Under the pieces are notes generated by a model. That model worked only from the letters and a program-made list of their open reading frames with translations. It did not search any database and was not told where the DNA came from. The position numbers and the translations under genes are program-made. This document shows, piece after piece, positions 46,047 to 56,661 of a stretch of DNA of 64,000 nucleotides. The stretch is from Alkaliphilus flagellatus. GTDB lineage: Bacteria; Bacillota; Clostridia; Peptostreptococcales; Natronincolaceae. How positions within the stretch are numbered: position 1 is the stretch's first letter; the number at the start of each line of letters is the position of its first letter. The stretch spans positions 62,001 to 126,000 of the forward strand of contig NZ_JAHLQK010000005.1 in the NCBI RefSeq assembly GCF_018919215.1, in the 5' to 3' direction.

Positions 46047-47347
46047 CCTTTGGAAAAATAAGTTTGGATTTTTAATAGAAGAGCAGTTATTAAAGATACA
46101 ATAAGTAAGCTTATTAAAACTGCAATAAATAATTCTATTGATAATTGACAGTTAAATAAAAATTTTTTATGAAGACTCATTTCTTGGTAAGAATTATATA
46201 CTGGAAATGATAGAACAAAAAAATTGCTGAAAATAGGGAAAAGAAAATAGGTTATTAATGAGGAGAGAGCGGCATGTAAAAATTTAGCAAACAAATATAA
46301 AGAAGTCTTTATATCTGTTAACCCAATAATACTTGAAACTTGCGCATGTACAGAAAAACCACTCCATCCTATTACAAAGCTAGCTATGGCAACCTTAGTG
46401 CGTAGATCCATACCTATGCTATCTGCAACCATTTTTGCTCCCATTGTCACTTCAAAAAGTCCAGCAACAAAAGAACTAATAATTGAAGGTGATATTTTAA
46501 AAGGTATAAGTAGCATAACTAGAATTGAAGTAATTAAATCGATTATTTTCAGAAGTTCTAACATACGGATAACAACAGCAAATAGAATAATAAAGCCTCC
46601 TACCATTAATATGGTGTTTAATGAATTTTTCACAGCGTTTCCAAGAATTATTCCTATAGAGAAATTTGAATTATTACCTTTAGATAGCTGATGAAAGGCT
46701 CTTTTAAGTAAATGTTCCTTTGATTTGGCAGCTCTATAATTATCTGATGATTTTTTATAGAAACTAAAGATTATACCTACTATAATAGTCCCAATATAGT
46801 GGGCAGCTACTATAAGAATACCTATCTTTGAAGATTTAAACATTCCTACAGATACAGAACCAATCATAAATAATGGTCCAGAGGTGCTACAAAAGGATAT
46901 TAATCTTTGTGCTTCTACTTGAGTTAAGATTTTATCTAAACGAAGCTTAGAAACAATTTTAGCTCCTACAGGATACCCGGAGGTGATACTCATTGCGAAG
47001 GCAAAAGAGCCTTCACCAGGGACATTAAATATTGGACGCATAATTGGTTCTAGAAGTATACCAAAAAACTTAACTACACCAAGATTAATTAATAATTCTG
47101 ATCCAATAAAAAAAGGAAGTAAAGCAGGAATAACTAATGTTGTCCATATTACTAGTCCGTCATAAGCTGCATCTACAGATTCGCCAGGGTATATTATAAT
47201 GGAGGCTATTAGAAATAATGTGACTAATATTATGAAGTAGTAGGATAAATTTTTATAGGACTTACCGCGAGTAAATTTTCTAAACTGTGATAAAATCAAA
47301 AAAAATATTAAGAGCAAACTAACAATTAAAATAATATTTATAGACAT
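46031..47347 (-). CDS. ylbJ: sporulation integral membrane protein YlbJ
   Basis: 438 residues, about ten membrane segments, with gate-type (nucleoside transporter gate-like) blocks: SAFAMSITSGYPVGAKIVSK-type sequence near residue 115 and GWSGFSVHAQVSSIIGLTDI near 330. In Bacillus YlbJ is made under sporulation control and is needed for spore cortex and core properties. AGGAGG precedes the ATG at 47347 on this strand; the frame is open 27 codons further upstream without support. It marks the organism as a probable spore former. Confidence 0.92.
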   Translation of the reverse strand: MSINIILIVSLLLIFFLILSQFRKFTRGKSYKNLSYYFIILVTLFLIASIIIYPGESVDAAYDGLVIWTTLVIPALLPFFIGSELLINLGVVKFFGILLEPIMRPIFNVPGEGSFAFAMSITSGYPVGAKIVSKLRLDKILTQVEAQRLISFCSTSGPLFMIGSVSVGMFKSSKIGILIVAAHYIGTIIVGIIFSFYKKSSDNYRAAKSKEHLLKRAFHQLSKGNNSNFSIGIILGNAVKNSLNTILMVGGFIILFAVVIRMLELLKIIDLITSILVMLLIPFKISPSIISSFVAGLFEVTMGAKMVADSIGMDLRTKVAIASFVIGWSGFSVHAQVSSIIGLTDIKTSLYLFAKFLHAALSSLITYFLFPIFSNFFVLSFPVYNSYQEMSLHKKFLFNCQLSIELFIAVLISLLIVSLITALLLKIQTYFSKGKGMK

Positions 47348-47502
47348 AATTATCCTCCTAGATGAAACTATATTATAGTATATTAAATTAGGAAATTGCA
47401 TATTTAAACTAAGCCGTGCAACTTCCAAAATTCTATACTAAATATATATTTTACAAATAGGAGGGTTATTCATTATTAGTTTAGTAATAAATACTTATTT
47501 GA

Positions 47503-48768
47503 TTATTTTTGATAATATGGACTAGTTATATAATCTAACTGTCCTGTTATATTTGCTTTATTTTTAAATGCTAAGGAATAGATATTTGTTGCACGGATAT
47601 CTATATTTAGCATTCTTTCTGCAATCATATTTTGTGGTTTATAGTGTTTTAAATTAGATATTATTGGAATAGAGGAGCTAGATTTTAAAGTCTGTAATAT
47701 TTCTCGTCCTTTGTGATTAAATGCTAATACACGTGCATATTGGGGCCCCTTATTATTGTTAAAATAGCAAATATCATCTTTACTTATATTCAACAAAATA
47801 TGCATTAAAATACGTTGTATCCTTGTTAATGTATAACGCTTGCTTTTAATGCAATTATAAAGATCAGAAAGTGAATTTACATTATTAGAGCATTGATATA
47901 TTCTATTCTCTAATCCTTCTACTACATCAAAAATATTTTTTATATCATCCAACTTACTTCTTCTTAATATAGCAAAAATGGATTCCTGAAAATCTGTACT
48001 AAAGATAGGAGCTATACCACTATCTATGTTAGAAGATAGAATATTAAAAGTATCATTTGGCACAACAGAGCTAAGGTATGATAGAGGCTCGTTCTTAAGT
48101 AGATGTTCTCTAATTGCGGTAGCACTGGCAATTGAGCTGTTAGTAATATATCTGTTATGATAATCGGCAGATTTTCTAGTAATAGTATAGGGTATAATTG
48201 AACTTTTAAGCTTTTTAATGGTTTTTAAATATTCTATACCTAAAATATTATTAGGGTTTTTTATAATATTATTTATTAAATTTAATTGCTCTTCATTATA
48301 TGATCTTACTTCTTCAAAATATTTAACTATAGCAATGGATCTTGCTACAGGAAATGTGAAACCTAAATTAACATAGCCTTTTAATATTTTTTTAAATTCA
48401 GAGGAAGGACTAGTTAGTACATCTGCAATTTCTAAAAGCAAATCTAAATTACCAACTTCGCTACCGAAACTAAAGCAGTCAACAGCCCCTAAGCTATTAA
48501 GTAGGCTTATTGACCCATAAGCAAATAACTCTGCAGTTGCACATGCATAGGGAGTAGGAATTTCAATTATTAAGTCCACACCTGATTTTACAGCCATTTT
48601 AGCACGTTCCCACTTGTGCACAATAGCTGGTTCACCTCTTTGAAGAAAATTACCACTCATTACTGCAATCGTATGAGTAGCACCTGTAATCTCTTTAGAT
48701 ACATTTAAATGATATAGATGTCCATTGTGGAAAGGATTATATTCTGTAATTAAACCTAAAATTTTCAT
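47503..48768 (-). CDS. tmcAL: TmcAL/YlbM, tRNA(Met) cytidine acetate ligase
   Basis: 421 residues. The N-terminal nucleotidyltransferase domain opens with [20 protein letters not shown], holding the HxGH motif. [20 protein letters not shown] and [11 protein letters not shown] are family blocks. TmcAL activates acetate with ATP and attaches it to C34 of elongator tRNA-Met, giving ac4C. AGGAGG stands before the ATG. It is transcribed in the same direction as ylbJ. ackA, the acetate kinase gene, is divergent and next to it. Confidence 0.92.
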   Translation of the reverse strand: MKILGLITEYNPFHNGHLYHLNVSKEITGATHTIAVMSGNFLQRGEPAIVHKWERAKMAVKSGVDLIIEIPTPYACATAELFAYGSISLLNSLGAVDCFSFGSEVGNLDLLLEIADVLTSPSSEFKKILKGYVNLGFTFPVARSIAIVKYFEEVRSYNEEQLNLINNIIKNPNNILGIEYLKTIKKLKSSIIPYTITRKSADYHNRYITNSSIASATAIREHLLKNEPLSYLSSVVPNDTFNILSSNIDSGIAPIFSTDFQESIFAILRRSKLDDIKNIFDVVEGLENRIYQCSNNVNSLSDLYNCIKSKRYTLTRIQRILMHILLNISKDDICYFNNNKGPQYARVLAFNHKGREILQTLKSSSSIPIISNLKHYKPQNMIAERMLNIDIRATNIYSLAFKNKANITGQLDYITSPYYQK

Positions 48769-48967
48769 ATGACCTCCTAAAAAAATTTATATTACTATTT
48801 TAATAAATATTATGGAATTTGGTAAGACTTAAAATTAAATATAAATTTTACTAAAAAATGTTTAAATATCTTGATAAATTACTTATAATTTATTATGATT
48901 GATATGTTAGAATTTTATGTTATATCAATTATATGAAATATGTACATACAAACGAGGAGGTTTTAAA

Positions 48968-50161
48968 ATGAAAATTTTAGTGGTTAACTGCGGAAGTTCT
49001 TCATTGAAATATCAGCTTATTAATATGGAAAATGAAGAGCTAATAGCAAAAGGTTTAGCTGAAAGAATAGGAATAGATGGTTCAGTAGTTAAACATGAAA
49101 CTATTGGTAAAGAAAAGGTTGTTATTGAACAAAACATGGATAACCATAAGGCAGCAATTCAAATTGTATTAGATGCATTAGTAGATCCAAATCATGGTGC
49201 TATAAAGTCAATGGATGAAATATCAGCGGTAGGACACCGTGTTGTTCATGGTGGCGAGGAATTTTCTGATTCCGTACTTATAACAGATGAAGTTAAAAAA
49301 GCATTAGAAAAGTGTTCAGATATTGCACCATTACATAACCCTCCAAACCTTATGGGAATTCATGCTTGCGAGGAAATACTTCCTAATGTACCTATGGTAG
49401 GAGTATTTGATACTGCATTCCACCAAACTATGCCTAAGGCTTCCTTCATGTATGCATTACCATATGAAATGTATGAGAAACATAAAATTAGAAAATATGG
49501 ATTCCATGGAACATCTCACAAGTATGTAGCAAACAGAGCTGCTGAAATCCTGGGAAAACCTATTGGAGATCTAAAAATTGTTACTTGTCACTTAGGAAAT
49601 GGTGCAAGTATTACTGCTGTAGATGGAGGAAAATCAATAGATACAAGCATGGGCTTTACTCCGCTTGAAGGGTTAGCAATGGGAACAAGATGTGGTGATA
49701 TGGACCCTGCTATTGTTACTTTTTTAATGGAAAAAGATCACTTATCCTGCTACGAAATTAACGAAATGATGAACAAGAAATCAGGAGTTTTAGGAATTTC
49801 AGGAGTTAGCAGTGACTTTAGAGATATCGAACAGGCTGCTGCTAAAGGAAATGAAAGAGCACAATTAGCTCTTGATGTATATCATAAATTAGTTACAAAG
49901 TATATAGGAGCTTATGCTGCTGAAATGGGCGGAGTAGATGCTATAGTATTCACAGCTGGTTTAGGAGAAAATTCTCCAGACACCCGTAAAGAAGCTTGTA
50001 AGAATCTTGAATTTTTAGGAGTAAAAATTGATGATGAGAGAAATAATGTAAGAGGAAAAGAAACAATAGTAACTACTGATGATTCTAAGGTTAAAGTATT
50101 GTTAATACCTACAAATGAAGAACTTGCAATTGCACGAGAGACTAAGGCTATAGTTCAATAA
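48968..50161 (+). CDS. ackA: acetate kinase
   Basis: 397 residues. It makes ATP and acetate from acetyl phosphate. Sites are intact: [12 protein letters not shown] (Asn7), [38 protein letters not shown] and the late [20 protein letters not shown] precedes ATG 48968; the upstream open frame has no such site. No phosphotransacetylase gene is adjacent, unlike the pta-ackA pair of many Clostridia. It is a single gene closed by a strong hairpin. Confidence 0.96.
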   Translation: MKILVVNCGSSSLKYQLINMENEELIAKGLAERIGIDGSVVKHETIGKEKVVIEQNMDNHKAAIQIVLDALVDPNHGAIKSMDEISAVGHRVVHGGEEFSDSVLITDEVKKALEKCSDIAPLHNPPNLMGIHACEEILPNVPMVGVFDTAFHQTMPKASFMYALPYEMYEKHKIRKYGFHGTSHKYVANRAAEILGKPIGDLKIVTCHLGNGASITAVDGGKSIDTSMGFTPLEGLAMGTRCGDMDPAIVTFLMEKDHLSCYEINEMMNKKSGVLGISGVSSDFRDIEQAAAKGNERAQLALDVYHKLVTKYIGAYAAEMGGVDAIVFTAGLGENSPDTRKEACKNLEFLGVKIDDERNNVRGKETIVTTDDSKVKVLLIPTNEELAIARETKAIVQ

Positions 50162-50163
50162 TA

Positions 50164-50198
50164 TTAAAAGGTAGGTATACCTACCTTTTAAAGTTTTT
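50164..50198 (+). terminator. terminator after ackA
   Basis: A perfect 28-base palindrome (50164-50191) whose inner GGTAGGTATACCTACC forms the strong stem, followed by AGTTTTT. Confidence 0.8.
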
Positions 50199-50255
50199 AA
50201 AATAAATATTTGCTAAGATATGGAATTACAACTGTCTGCTATCAAGATAAAATAC

Positions 50256-50284
50256 TTGACAAACAAAAAAATCATTTGTATAAT
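50256..50284 (+). promoter_or_regulatory. consensus promoter of the DUF177-rpmF pair
   Basis: TTGACA at 50256-50261, a 17-base spacer and TATAAT at 50279-50284: an exact match to the vegetative consensus. Confidence 0.9.
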
Positions 50285-50315
50285 CTATCTTAGCGATATG
50301 ATCGAGGTGAGAGCT

Positions 50316-50849
50316 ATGAAACTTGATATAGATAGTATAAAAAAAGGGGATAAGAACACTTTAGATTTAAACTTCGCCTTAGATCTTAACACCATTGATT
50401 ATTATGGTGATATTATAGATATAATATCACCTGTTGACGTGAATGGTAAACTGTACGTAATTGATGATAGACTATATATGAATTTGGGAATAAAAACCCA
50501 CATGCAGGTAAACTGTAGTAGGTGTCTAGAATCCTTTACCTACCCCTTTAAATCAAGTATCAATGCAGAGTTTGTTCATGAAAATTTATCTACTGATCAA
50601 ACTGATGAATCAGATGAGGATATAATTTATTACCAAGAAAGCACTATCGATCTTGATGAATTAATTAAAGAAAATATTATCATGAACATTCCAATGAAAC
50701 TTGTATGTGATAAAAGCTGTCAAGGGCTTTGTTCAAATTGTGGGATCAAATTAAAAGACAAATCATGTGATTGTAGTCATACACAGTCTATTGATGAGGA
50801 TATTGACCCTCGATTGGCTAAGCTTAAGGAATTGTTAGAACAAGATTAA
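50316..50849 (+). CDS. DUF177 (YceD) family protein
   Basis: 177 residues. [11 protein letters not shown] is the YceD signature; the C-terminal part has [13 protein letters not shown] and CDCSH, so up to eight cysteines that may bind zinc. YceD/DUF177 is nearly always before rpmF, and in plants and bacteria has been linked to 23S rRNA levels. GAGGTGAGAGCT supports ATG 50316; the promoter at 50256 lies inside the upstream part of the open frame, excluding an earlier start. Confidence 0.92.
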   Translation: MKLDIDSIKKGDKNTLDLNFALDLNTIDYYGDIIDIISPVDVNGKLYVIDDRLYMNLGIKTHMQVNCSRCLESFTYPFKSSINAEFVHENLSTDQTDESDEDIIYYQESTIDLDELIKENIIMNIPMKLVCDKSCQGLCSNCGIKLKDKSCDCSHTQSIDEDIDPRLAKLKELLEQD

Positions 50850-50862
50850 GGAGGTGTTAAGC

Positions 50863-51042
50863 ATGGCGGTACCAAAGCGAAAAACTGGAAAATCTAAAAG
50901 AAATATGAGAAGAGCTGCTAACTCAAAATACACTGCACCAGGGTTTGTAAAATGCCCACAGTGTCACGAGCCAAAGTTACCTCACAGAGTATGTCCTGAA
51001 TGTGGATATTATAAAAACAAAGAGGTTGTTGCTGCTCAATAA
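50863..51042 (+). CDS. rpmF: 50S ribosomal protein L32
   Basis: 59 residues. [20 protein letters not shown] at the N-terminus, and CPQC and CPEC zinc-binding pairs in the second half, as in the four-cysteine form of L32. AAGGAGGTG precedes ATG 50863. It is coupled to DUF177 and followed by a terminator, then by the fatty-acid operon. Confidence 0.96.
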   Translation: MAVPKRKTGKSKRNMRRAANSKYTAPGFVKCPQCHEPKLPHRVCPECGYYKNKEVVAAQ

Positions 51043-51062
51043 TATATTATATAAATATAGGG

Positions 51063-51110
51063 AAAATAGTAATGCGTACATTGATTTATGTTATGCATTA
51101 CTATTTTTTT
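51063..51110 (+). terminator. terminator after rpmF
   Basis: A 13-bp stem (51063-51075 with 51095-51107) with an 19-base loop that can pair further, followed by a run of T. Confidence 0.8.
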
Positions 51111-51131
51111 ATTGAAAAAAACATATAGTAC

Positions 51132-51160
51132 TTGATTTTTTTATAAAGTGAATATATACT
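51132..51160 (+). promoter_or_regulatory. promoter of the fapR-fab operon
   Basis: TTGATT at 51132-51137, a 17-base spacer and TATACT at 51155-51160. The expected start point near 51167 lies inside the FapR-type site. Confidence 0.7.
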
Positions 51161-51165
51161 TTATA

Positions 51166-51196
51166 TTATAACCAGGTACTAAATTTTAGTACTAAA
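51166..51196. promoter_or_regulatory. FapR-type operator
   Basis: TTATAACCAGGTACTAA (51166-51182) matches the palindrome TTAGTACC-N-GGTACTAA at all but two positions. A second palindrome, TTTAGTACTAAA, follows at 51185-51196. Position over the transcription start and directly before fapR supports autoregulation by FapR, released by malonyl-CoA or malonyl-ACP in the known systems. Confidence 0.75.
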
Positions 51197-51207
51197 TCGA
51201 GGTGATA

Positions 51208-51780
51208 ATGGTGAGTAAAACCGGAAGATTAAGTAAAGTAAATAGACAAAGTAAGTTATTAGAACTATTAAGAGAAGACCCTTTTGTAACCGATGAGGAT
51301 TTATCCGAGAACTTTAAAGTAAGTATACAGACTATTCGATTAGACAGATTGGAACTAGGGATTCCAGAACTTAGACAACGTATAAAAAATGTGGCTGAAA
51401 AAAATTATGAAAAAGTACGAAGTATTATAGGGGCTGAAATTGTAGGAGAGTTAGTAGACTTAAACCTAGGTGTTAGTGGAATATCAATTTTAGAAACTAC
51501 ATCTGAAATGGCCTTTAGTAAAACCAGTATAGTTAGAGGACACCATATTTTTTCACAGGCAGAATCCTTAGCAATGGCTGTAGTAGATGCAGAAGTAGCT
51601 CTAACTGGGGTTTCTAATATTAAATACTTAAGTCCTGTCAGTGCAGGGGATAAACTAGTAGCAAAGGCCGAAGTGATAAGAGTACGGGGAAATAATCACT
51701 TTGTTCATGTTAAAATATACGTTAATCAAATACAAGTATTTCGTGGTAAATTCATATTGGTAATAATTAAAAGTAAATAA
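51208..51780 (+). CDS. fapR: FapR, lipid synthesis repressor
   Basis: 190 residues. N-terminal helix-turn-helix (about 10-60: [31 protein letters not shown]) and C-terminal hot-dog fold (about 75-190: [35 protein letters not shown]) that binds malonyl-CoA. It heads the operon plsX-fabH-fabK-fabD-fabG-acpP-fabF and has an operator in its own promoter. ATG 51208 and GTG 51211 are both possible behind GAGGTGAT. Confidence 0.95.
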   Translation: MVSKTGRLSKVNRQSKLLELLREDPFVTDEDLSENFKVSIQTIRLDRLELGIPELRQRIKNVAEKNYEKVRSIIGAEIVGELVDLNLGVSGISILETTSEMAFSKTSIVRGHHIFSQAESLAMAVVDAEVALTGVSNIKYLSPVSAGDKLVAKAEVIRVRGNNHFVHVKIYVNQIQVFRGKFILVIIKSK

Positions 51781-51791
51781 GGAGGCCAAAT

Positions 51792-52799
51792 ATGAAAATC
51801 GTTATTGACGCAATGGGAGGAGACAATGCTCCATCAGTTACTGTTGAAGGAGCTATAGAGGCTGTTAAGAGTTATGACGTAAATATTATTTTAACGGGTA
51901 ACCAGCCGATGATAGAAAATGAATTAGCAAAATATGATTATCCAAGGGAAAAAATAGAAATAATACATTGTAGTGAGCAGATTACAAATGAAGATAAACC
52001 TGTAATTTCAATTAGAAAGAAAAAGGATTCTTCGATGGTTGTAGGATTGAAACTGGTTAAGGAGAATAAGGCAGATGCTATTATATCTGCTGGAAATACA
52101 GGAGCTCTATTAGCAGGTGGACTTTTGTTGCTAGGTAGAATTAAAGGAATAGATCGTCCAGCACTTGCTCCTGTATATCCTACTACTAAAGGAATCTCTG
52201 TACTTATTGATGGAGGAGCTAATGCCGATTGTAAACCGAGAAACTTTTTAGAGTTTGGAGTTATGGGAAGTATTTATGCTGAAAAGGTAATTGGTATTAA
52301 AAAGCCGAAGGTATGTACTGTTAATATAGGAATAGAAGAAGAAAAGGGAAGTGATGTTGTAAAGGCAGCACATAATCTTTGTAAGGATGCATCCTTTAAC
52401 TTTAAAGGCAATGTAGAAGCTAGAGATATACCTAGTGGGTATGCGGACGTTATCTTATGTGATGGATTTACGGGAAATGTTATTTTAAAACTTACAGAAG
52501 GTTTGGCATCGTCTATTTTTGGTTTATTAAAAGAAGAATTTGTTAAGAATACTTTTAGAAAGATTGGTGCCCTATTATTAAAATCCGGATTAAGGGACTT
52601 TAAAAAAAGATTTGATTATACAGAATATGGTGGTGCGCCATTTCTAGGTGTTAATGGAGTACTAATTAAAGCTCATGGAAGTTCAGATGGAAAAGCCATA
52701 AAAAATGCAGTACGACAGGCAATCAAATTCGTAGATAATAATATAATTGAAGATATTACTACAGAAATTACCAGTTTGGGAGTTGATACACTTGAATAA
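51792..52799 (+). CDS. plsX: phosphate acyltransferase PlsX
   Basis: 335 residues. It makes acyl-phosphate from acyl-ACP for phospholipid synthesis. [17 protein letters not shown] at the N-terminus, [22 protein letters not shown] and [11 protein letters not shown] are signatures. AAGGAGG supports the start. The end overlaps fabH by eight bases. Confidence 0.95.
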   Translation: MKIVIDAMGGDNAPSVTVEGAIEAVKSYDVNIILTGNQPMIENELAKYDYPREKIEIIHCSEQITNEDKPVISIRKKKDSSMVVGLKLVKENKADAIISAGNTGALLAGGLLLLGRIKGIDRPALAPVYPTTKGISVLIDGGANADCKPRNFLEFGVMGSIYAEKVIGIKKPKVCTVNIGIEEEKGSDVVKAAHNLCKDASFNFKGNVEARDIPSGYADVILCDGFTGNVILKLTEGLASSIFGLLKEEFVKNTFRKIGALLLKSGLRDFKKRFDYTEYGGAPFLGVNGVLIKAHGSSDGKAIKNAVRQAIKFVDNNIIEDITTEITSLGVDTLE

Positions 52800-53787
52800 A
52801 TTTTTATCTGTAGGGATTACAGGCACAGGTAGCTATCTTCCTGAAAAAGAGTTAACTAACTTTGATTTAGAAAATATAGTAGATACAACTGACGAATGGA
52901 TTAAAACCAGAACAGGCATATCCAAGAGAAGAGTTGCAGAAGATAAAATAGCTACATCAGATTTAGCTACAGAAGCTGCTAAAAGAGCTATTGATAACGC
53001 TGGGCTATCAGCTGAAGATATTGATTTAATTATAGTAGCTACTGTAACTCCTGATATGGCCTTTCCCTCTACTGCTTGTATTGTGCAAAAAAATATTGGC
53101 GCAAAGAATGCAGCGGCTTTTGATATTGAAGCAGCATGTTCTGGCTTTATTTATGGCATCACTATTGGAGAGCAGTTTATTAAATCAGGTGTGTATAAAA
53201 ATGTCTTAGTAATTGGTGCAGAAACTTTAAGTAAAATTCTTAATTGGAAGGATCGTAACACCTGTGTTTTATTTGGTGATGGAGCTGGAGCAGCGATATT
53301 ACAACCAGTTAAGGAAGGCTACGGTATACTTTCTAGCAGCTTAGGAGCTGATGGTTCCAGTGGGGACTATTTGACACAGCCAGCAGGTGGTTCTCGAATA
53401 CCAGCATCAATTGAAACTGTTGCAAATAACTTACATTATGTGCAAATGGACGGAAGTGAAGTATTTAAGTTTGCTGTGAGAATAATGGCAAAATCAACAT
53501 TGCAGGCCATAGAAAGTAGCGGTCTTAAATTGAATGATATAGATTATATGATTCCTCATCAAGCTAATATTAGAATTATAGAAGCTGCTGCAAAGAGACT
53601 TAATCTGGATATGGATAAAGTATATGTAAATTTAAATAATTATGGGAATATGTCTGCAGCTTCTGTACCTGTTGCATTGGATGAAGCTGTTAGAAAAGGT
53701 AACATTAAAACAGGAGATATAGTGACCTTGGTTGCATTTGGTGGAGGTTTAACTTGGGGATCATCTGTAATTAGGTGGTATAAATAG
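52792..53787 (+). CDS. fabH: beta-ketoacyl-ACP synthase III
   Basis: 331 residues. It starts fatty-acid synthesis by joining an acyl-CoA primer to malonyl-ACP. The triad is Cys116 in AACSGFIYG, His256 in IPHQANIRI and Asn286 in YGNMSA. The TTG at 52792 follows GGGAG and gives the normal N-terminus ([13 protein letters not shown]); it lies within the last codons of plsX, so translation is coupled. Confidence 0.94.
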   Translation: MNKFLSVGITGTGSYLPEKELTNFDLENIVDTTDEWIKTRTGISKRRVAEDKIATSDLATEAAKRAIDNAGLSAEDIDLIIVATVTPDMAFPSTACIVQKNIGAKNAAAFDIEAACSGFIYGITIGEQFIKSGVYKNVLVIGAETLSKILNWKDRNTCVLFGDGAGAAILQPVKEGYGILSSSLGADGSSGDYLTQPAGGSRIPASIETVANNLHYVQMDGSEVFKFAVRIMAKSTLQAIESSGLKLNDIDYMIPHQANIRIIEAAAKRLNLDMDKVYVNLNNYGNMSAASVPVALDEAVRKGNIKTGDIVTLVAFGGGLTWGSSVIRWYK

Positions 53788-53856
53788 TTTGTTATTAGAG
53801 GGTATATACTCTGTAGTTAAGACGTGAAGCAGGCATATTGTATTGGAGGCAAATAT

Positions 53857-54807
53857 ATGATTAAAAATAGACTTTGTGAAATATTAAATATTAAATATCC
53901 TATACTACAAGGTGGTATGGCTTGGGTTGCTACTGCGGAGTTGGCAGCTGCTGTTTCTGAGGCAGGGGGATTAGGTATAATTGGAGCTGGCAATGCTCCT
54001 GGTGAAATCGTAGAAAAGGAAATTTTAAAAGCAAAAAATATGACAAATAAACCTTTTGGTGTAAATATTATGTTGTTATCTCCTTTTGTTGACGAGGTAG
54101 TAGAAGTTGTTTGTAAAAATAAGGTTCCTGTAGTTACTACTGGTGCAGGGAATCCTGGAAGATTTATGGAGAAGTTTAAAAGTGTTGGTACAAAAGTAAT
54201 TCCAGTTATCCCATCGGTTGCCCTTGCGAAGAGAATGGAGAGTCTGGGAGCAGATGCGGTCATAGCTGAAGGAACTGAAGCTGGTGGACATATTGGAGAA
54301 GTTACTACGATGGCACTGGTACCACAAGTTGTAGACATAGTTAGTATCCCTGTTATAGCAGCTGGAGGAATTGCTGATGGTAGAGGTCTATTAGCATCAC
54401 TATCCCTAGGTGCAGAAGGAGTGCAGATGGGAACGCGATTTATTTGTGCAGAGGAATGCATAGCTCATAATAGGTATAAGGAAATGATAATAAATGCCAA
54501 GGACAGAGATGCAGTAGTTACGGCAAGAGTTACAGGTCACCCTGTAAGAGTGTTAAGAAACAAGCTAGTAAGAGAATTTAACAAATTAGAGAAAGGCGGA
54601 GCTACTGCGGAGGAAATTGAAGGACTTGGACAAGGAAAACTGAAAATAGCTGTAATTGATGGAGATATAGAAAGCGGATCTGTAATGGCAGGACAAATAG
54701 CTGGTATGATTACAAAAATTCAGCCCTGTAAAGAAATAATAGAAGAAATAATTTCAGATGCAAATGAGCAGCTTACTTTAGTAAGCAATCTCAATAGGGA
54801 GGCATAG
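53857..54807 (+). CDS. fabK: FMN-dependent enoyl-ACP reductase II
   Basis: 316 residues, TIM barrel of the nitronate monooxygenase/FabK group. ILQGGMAWVATAELAAAVSE at the N-terminus, VTTGAGNPG, AEGTEAGGHIGEVTT and AAGGIADGRG, and QMGTRFICAEEC bind FMN and substrate. FabK replaces FabI in many Clostridia and streptococci and is insensitive to triclosan. Its place between fabH and fabD supports FabK over a nitronate monooxygenase. GGAGG fits ATG 53857. Confidence 0.94.
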   Translation: MIKNRLCEILNIKYPILQGGMAWVATAELAAAVSEAGGLGIIGAGNAPGEIVEKEILKAKNMTNKPFGVNIMLLSPFVDEVVEVVCKNKVPVVTTGAGNPGRFMEKFKSVGTKVIPVIPSVALAKRMESLGADAVIAEGTEAGGHIGEVTTMALVPQVVDIVSIPVIAAGGIADGRGLLASLSLGAEGVQMGTRFICAEECIAHNRYKEMIINAKDRDAVVTARVTGHPVRVLRNKLVREFNKLEKGGATAEEIEGLGQGKLKIAVIDGDIESGSVMAGQIAGMITKIQPCKEIIEEIISDANEQLTLVSNLNREA

Positions 54808-54809
54808 TT

Positions 54810-55760
54810 ATGGGGAAAATTGCATTTGTTTTTCCGGGTCAAGGTGCTCAATATGTAGGAATGGGGAAGGATTTTGTTGAAAATTTCCCAGTTGCAAAGA
54901 GTATTTTTGAAGAGGCTAGTGATGAAGTAAATATTGATATGAAGAAACTTTGTTTCGAAGGACCAGACGATGAATTGATGAAGACCGAAAATACCCAGCC
55001 AGCTATTTTAACTACTTCAATTGCTATGCTAAAGGTATTAGAAAATGAAGGACTTAATTGTCATATGACTGCTGGTCTAAGCCTAGGGGAATATACCTCC
55101 TTAGTTAAGTCAAATGTATTTTCATTTAAAGATGCAGTTAAATTGGTTAAAAAAAGAGGTAAATATATGCAGGAAGAAGTACCAATGGGAATAGGTACTA
55201 TGGCGGCTATTTTAGGATTGAATAGAGATCAGATACAACTATGTATAGAAAAAGCTAGACAATATGGAATAGTAGAAGCGGCTAATTACAATAGTCCTGG
55301 ACAAATAGTTATTTCTGGTGAAATAAAGGCAGTTGAGGCTGCTGTAAAAATGGCAGCAGAGCTTGGTGCTAAAAAAGCTGTTATATTACCTGTTAGTGCT
55401 CCTTTTCATTGTAGTTTGCTTAAAGGTGCTGGTGAAAAACTTCAACAAGATCTTGAGTTGTTAAAAATAAATGATCCAGAGGTTCCTGTTATAACTAATG
55501 TAGAAGCATCGATACTATCATCAAAATTAAAGGTTATACCTTCTTTAGTTCAGCAGGTAAGTAAATCCGTACTATGGGAAGACTCTGTTTCTTTAATGTT
55601 AGATGAAGGAGTAGATAATTTTATAGAGATTGGACCAGGTAAAGCCTTATCTTCATTTATAAAAAGAATAGCCAAGACTAAAGAAAAGAAGGTTAATATT
55701 TATAATGTTGAAGATGTAAACAGCTTTAAACAAGTATTACAAGTAAAATTGGAGGTGTAA
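54810..55760 (+). CDS. fabD: malonyl-CoA:ACP transacylase
   Basis: 316 residues. It loads malonate onto ACP. FVFPGQGAQYVGMG at the N-terminus; Ser91 in GLSLGEY and His200 in APFHCSLL form the catalytic pair; ITNVEA and EIGPGKALSSF are further blocks. It starts two bases after the fabK stop. Confidence 0.96.
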   Translation: MGKIAFVFPGQGAQYVGMGKDFVENFPVAKSIFEEASDEVNIDMKKLCFEGPDDELMKTENTQPAILTTSIAMLKVLENEGLNCHMTAGLSLGEYTSLVKSNVFSFKDAVKLVKKRGKYMQEEVPMGIGTMAAILGLNRDQIQLCIEKARQYGIVEAANYNSPGQIVISGEIKAVEAAVKMAAELGAKKAVILPVSAPFHCSLLKGAGEKLQQDLELLKINDPEVPVITNVEASILSSKLKVIPSLVQQVSKSVLWEDSVSLMLDEGVDNFIEIGPGKALSSFIKRIAKTKEKKVNIYNVEDVNSFKQVLQVKLEV

Positions 55761-55762
55761 TT

Positions 55763-56506
55763 TTGAACTTAACAGGCAAAACAGCTTTAGTAACAGGGGG
55801 ATCCAGAGGTATAGGTAGATCAATTGCTTTAGCCCTTGCTAATCAAGGTGCAAATGTTATTATAAACTACACAAGCAATGAAGAAAGTGCAGCAAAGGTT
55901 GTAGAAGAGATTGAAAGTTTTAATGTTAAAGCTTTAGCAGTGAAGGCAAACGTTTCAAATGCTGAAGAAATAAACGACATGATGGACAAAATAGAAGAAA
56001 TGTTTGATGGAATTGATATCCTAGTAAATAATGCTGGAATTACACGCGATAACCTATTTATTAGAATGAAAGAGGAAGACTGGGATCAAGTAATGGATAT
56101 AAATTTAAAAGGTGTATTCCTATGTACAAAGGCAGTTGTTAGAAAAATGATAAAACAAAAGTATGGTAAAATTATTAATTTATCATCAGTAGTAGGGGTT
56201 GTAGGAAATCCGGGTCAAGCAAACTACTGTGCATCAAAGGCTGGTGTTATCGGTTTTACTAAATCTTTGGCTAAGGAAATAGCAGGTAAAAACATTACAG
56301 TAAATGCAATTGCTCCAGGATTTATAGAAACCGATATGACAAAGGTTTTACCTGAAAATGTAAAGGAAAGTATGCTGGAAATTATCCCCATGAAGAAATA
56401 TGGTAAGCCCGAAGACATTGCAAATCTAGTATTATTTTTAAGTAGTGACAATGCTAGCTATATTACTGGTCAAGTAATTCATGTTGATGGCGGTATGGCA
56501 ATGTAA
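55763..56506 (+). CDS. fabG: 3-oxoacyl-ACP reductase
   Basis: 247 residues, short-chain dehydrogenase. NADPH loop TGGSRGIGRS (11-20), NNAGITRD, and the Ser142-Tyr155-Lys159 triad (YCASK). The C-terminal IHVDGGMAM is typical. The TTG start follows GGAGGTG. A 155-base gap with hairpins separates it from acpP. Confidence 0.96.
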   Translation: MNLTGKTALVTGGSRGIGRSIALALANQGANVIINYTSNEESAAKVVEEIESFNVKALAVKANVSNAEEINDMMDKIEEMFDGIDILVNNAGITRDNLFIRMKEEDWDQVMDINLKGVFLCTKAVVRKMIKQKYGKIINLSSVVGVVGNPGQANYCASKAGVIGFTKSLAKEIAGKNITVNAIAPGFIETDMTKVLPENVKESMLEIIPMKKYGKPEDIANLVLFLSSDNASYITGQVIHVDGGMAM

Positions 56507-56533
56507 GTTTTTAAATACTCTAAAATAACAAAG

Positions 56534-56627
56534 GCTTCTATCGAAACTATTTAAACTAAAGAAGCATTTGTTGAAACGCATTTTACAGAAAGTGTATATT
56601 AAGTAGTTTTATACTTTCTTATGCGTT
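56534..56627 (+). promoter_or_regulatory. structured leader between fabG and acpP
   Basis: GCTTCT/AGAAGC (56534-56539 with 56560-56565) forms one stem. A second, two-part stem pairs AACGCAT (56575-56581) with ATGCGTT (56621-56627) around an inner ~10-bp stem (56587-56596 with 56610-56619). No strong terminator tail follows. It may be a processing site or stabilising 5' structure that raises acpP expression over the other fab genes. Confidence 0.5.
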
Positions 56628-56661
56628 ATAAAAAATATAAAACAATTAGGAGGAAATTTAT

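Noticed and set aside
46386-46691. Plus-strand open frame opposite ylbJ
   Set aside because: It overlaps the coding strand of a recognised membrane protein and has no ribosome binding site or family resemblance.
53821-53857. Possible third copy of the 36-nt element before fabK
   Set aside because: Only GACGTGAAGC and GCATATTGT resemble the ends; the middle is missing, so I do not list it as a copy.
53817-54461. 214-codon open frame on the minus strand across fabK
   Set aside because: It lies wholly opposite a well-supported fabK gene, has no ribosome binding site and its Pro/Ser/Thr-rich composition is typical of an antisense shadow.
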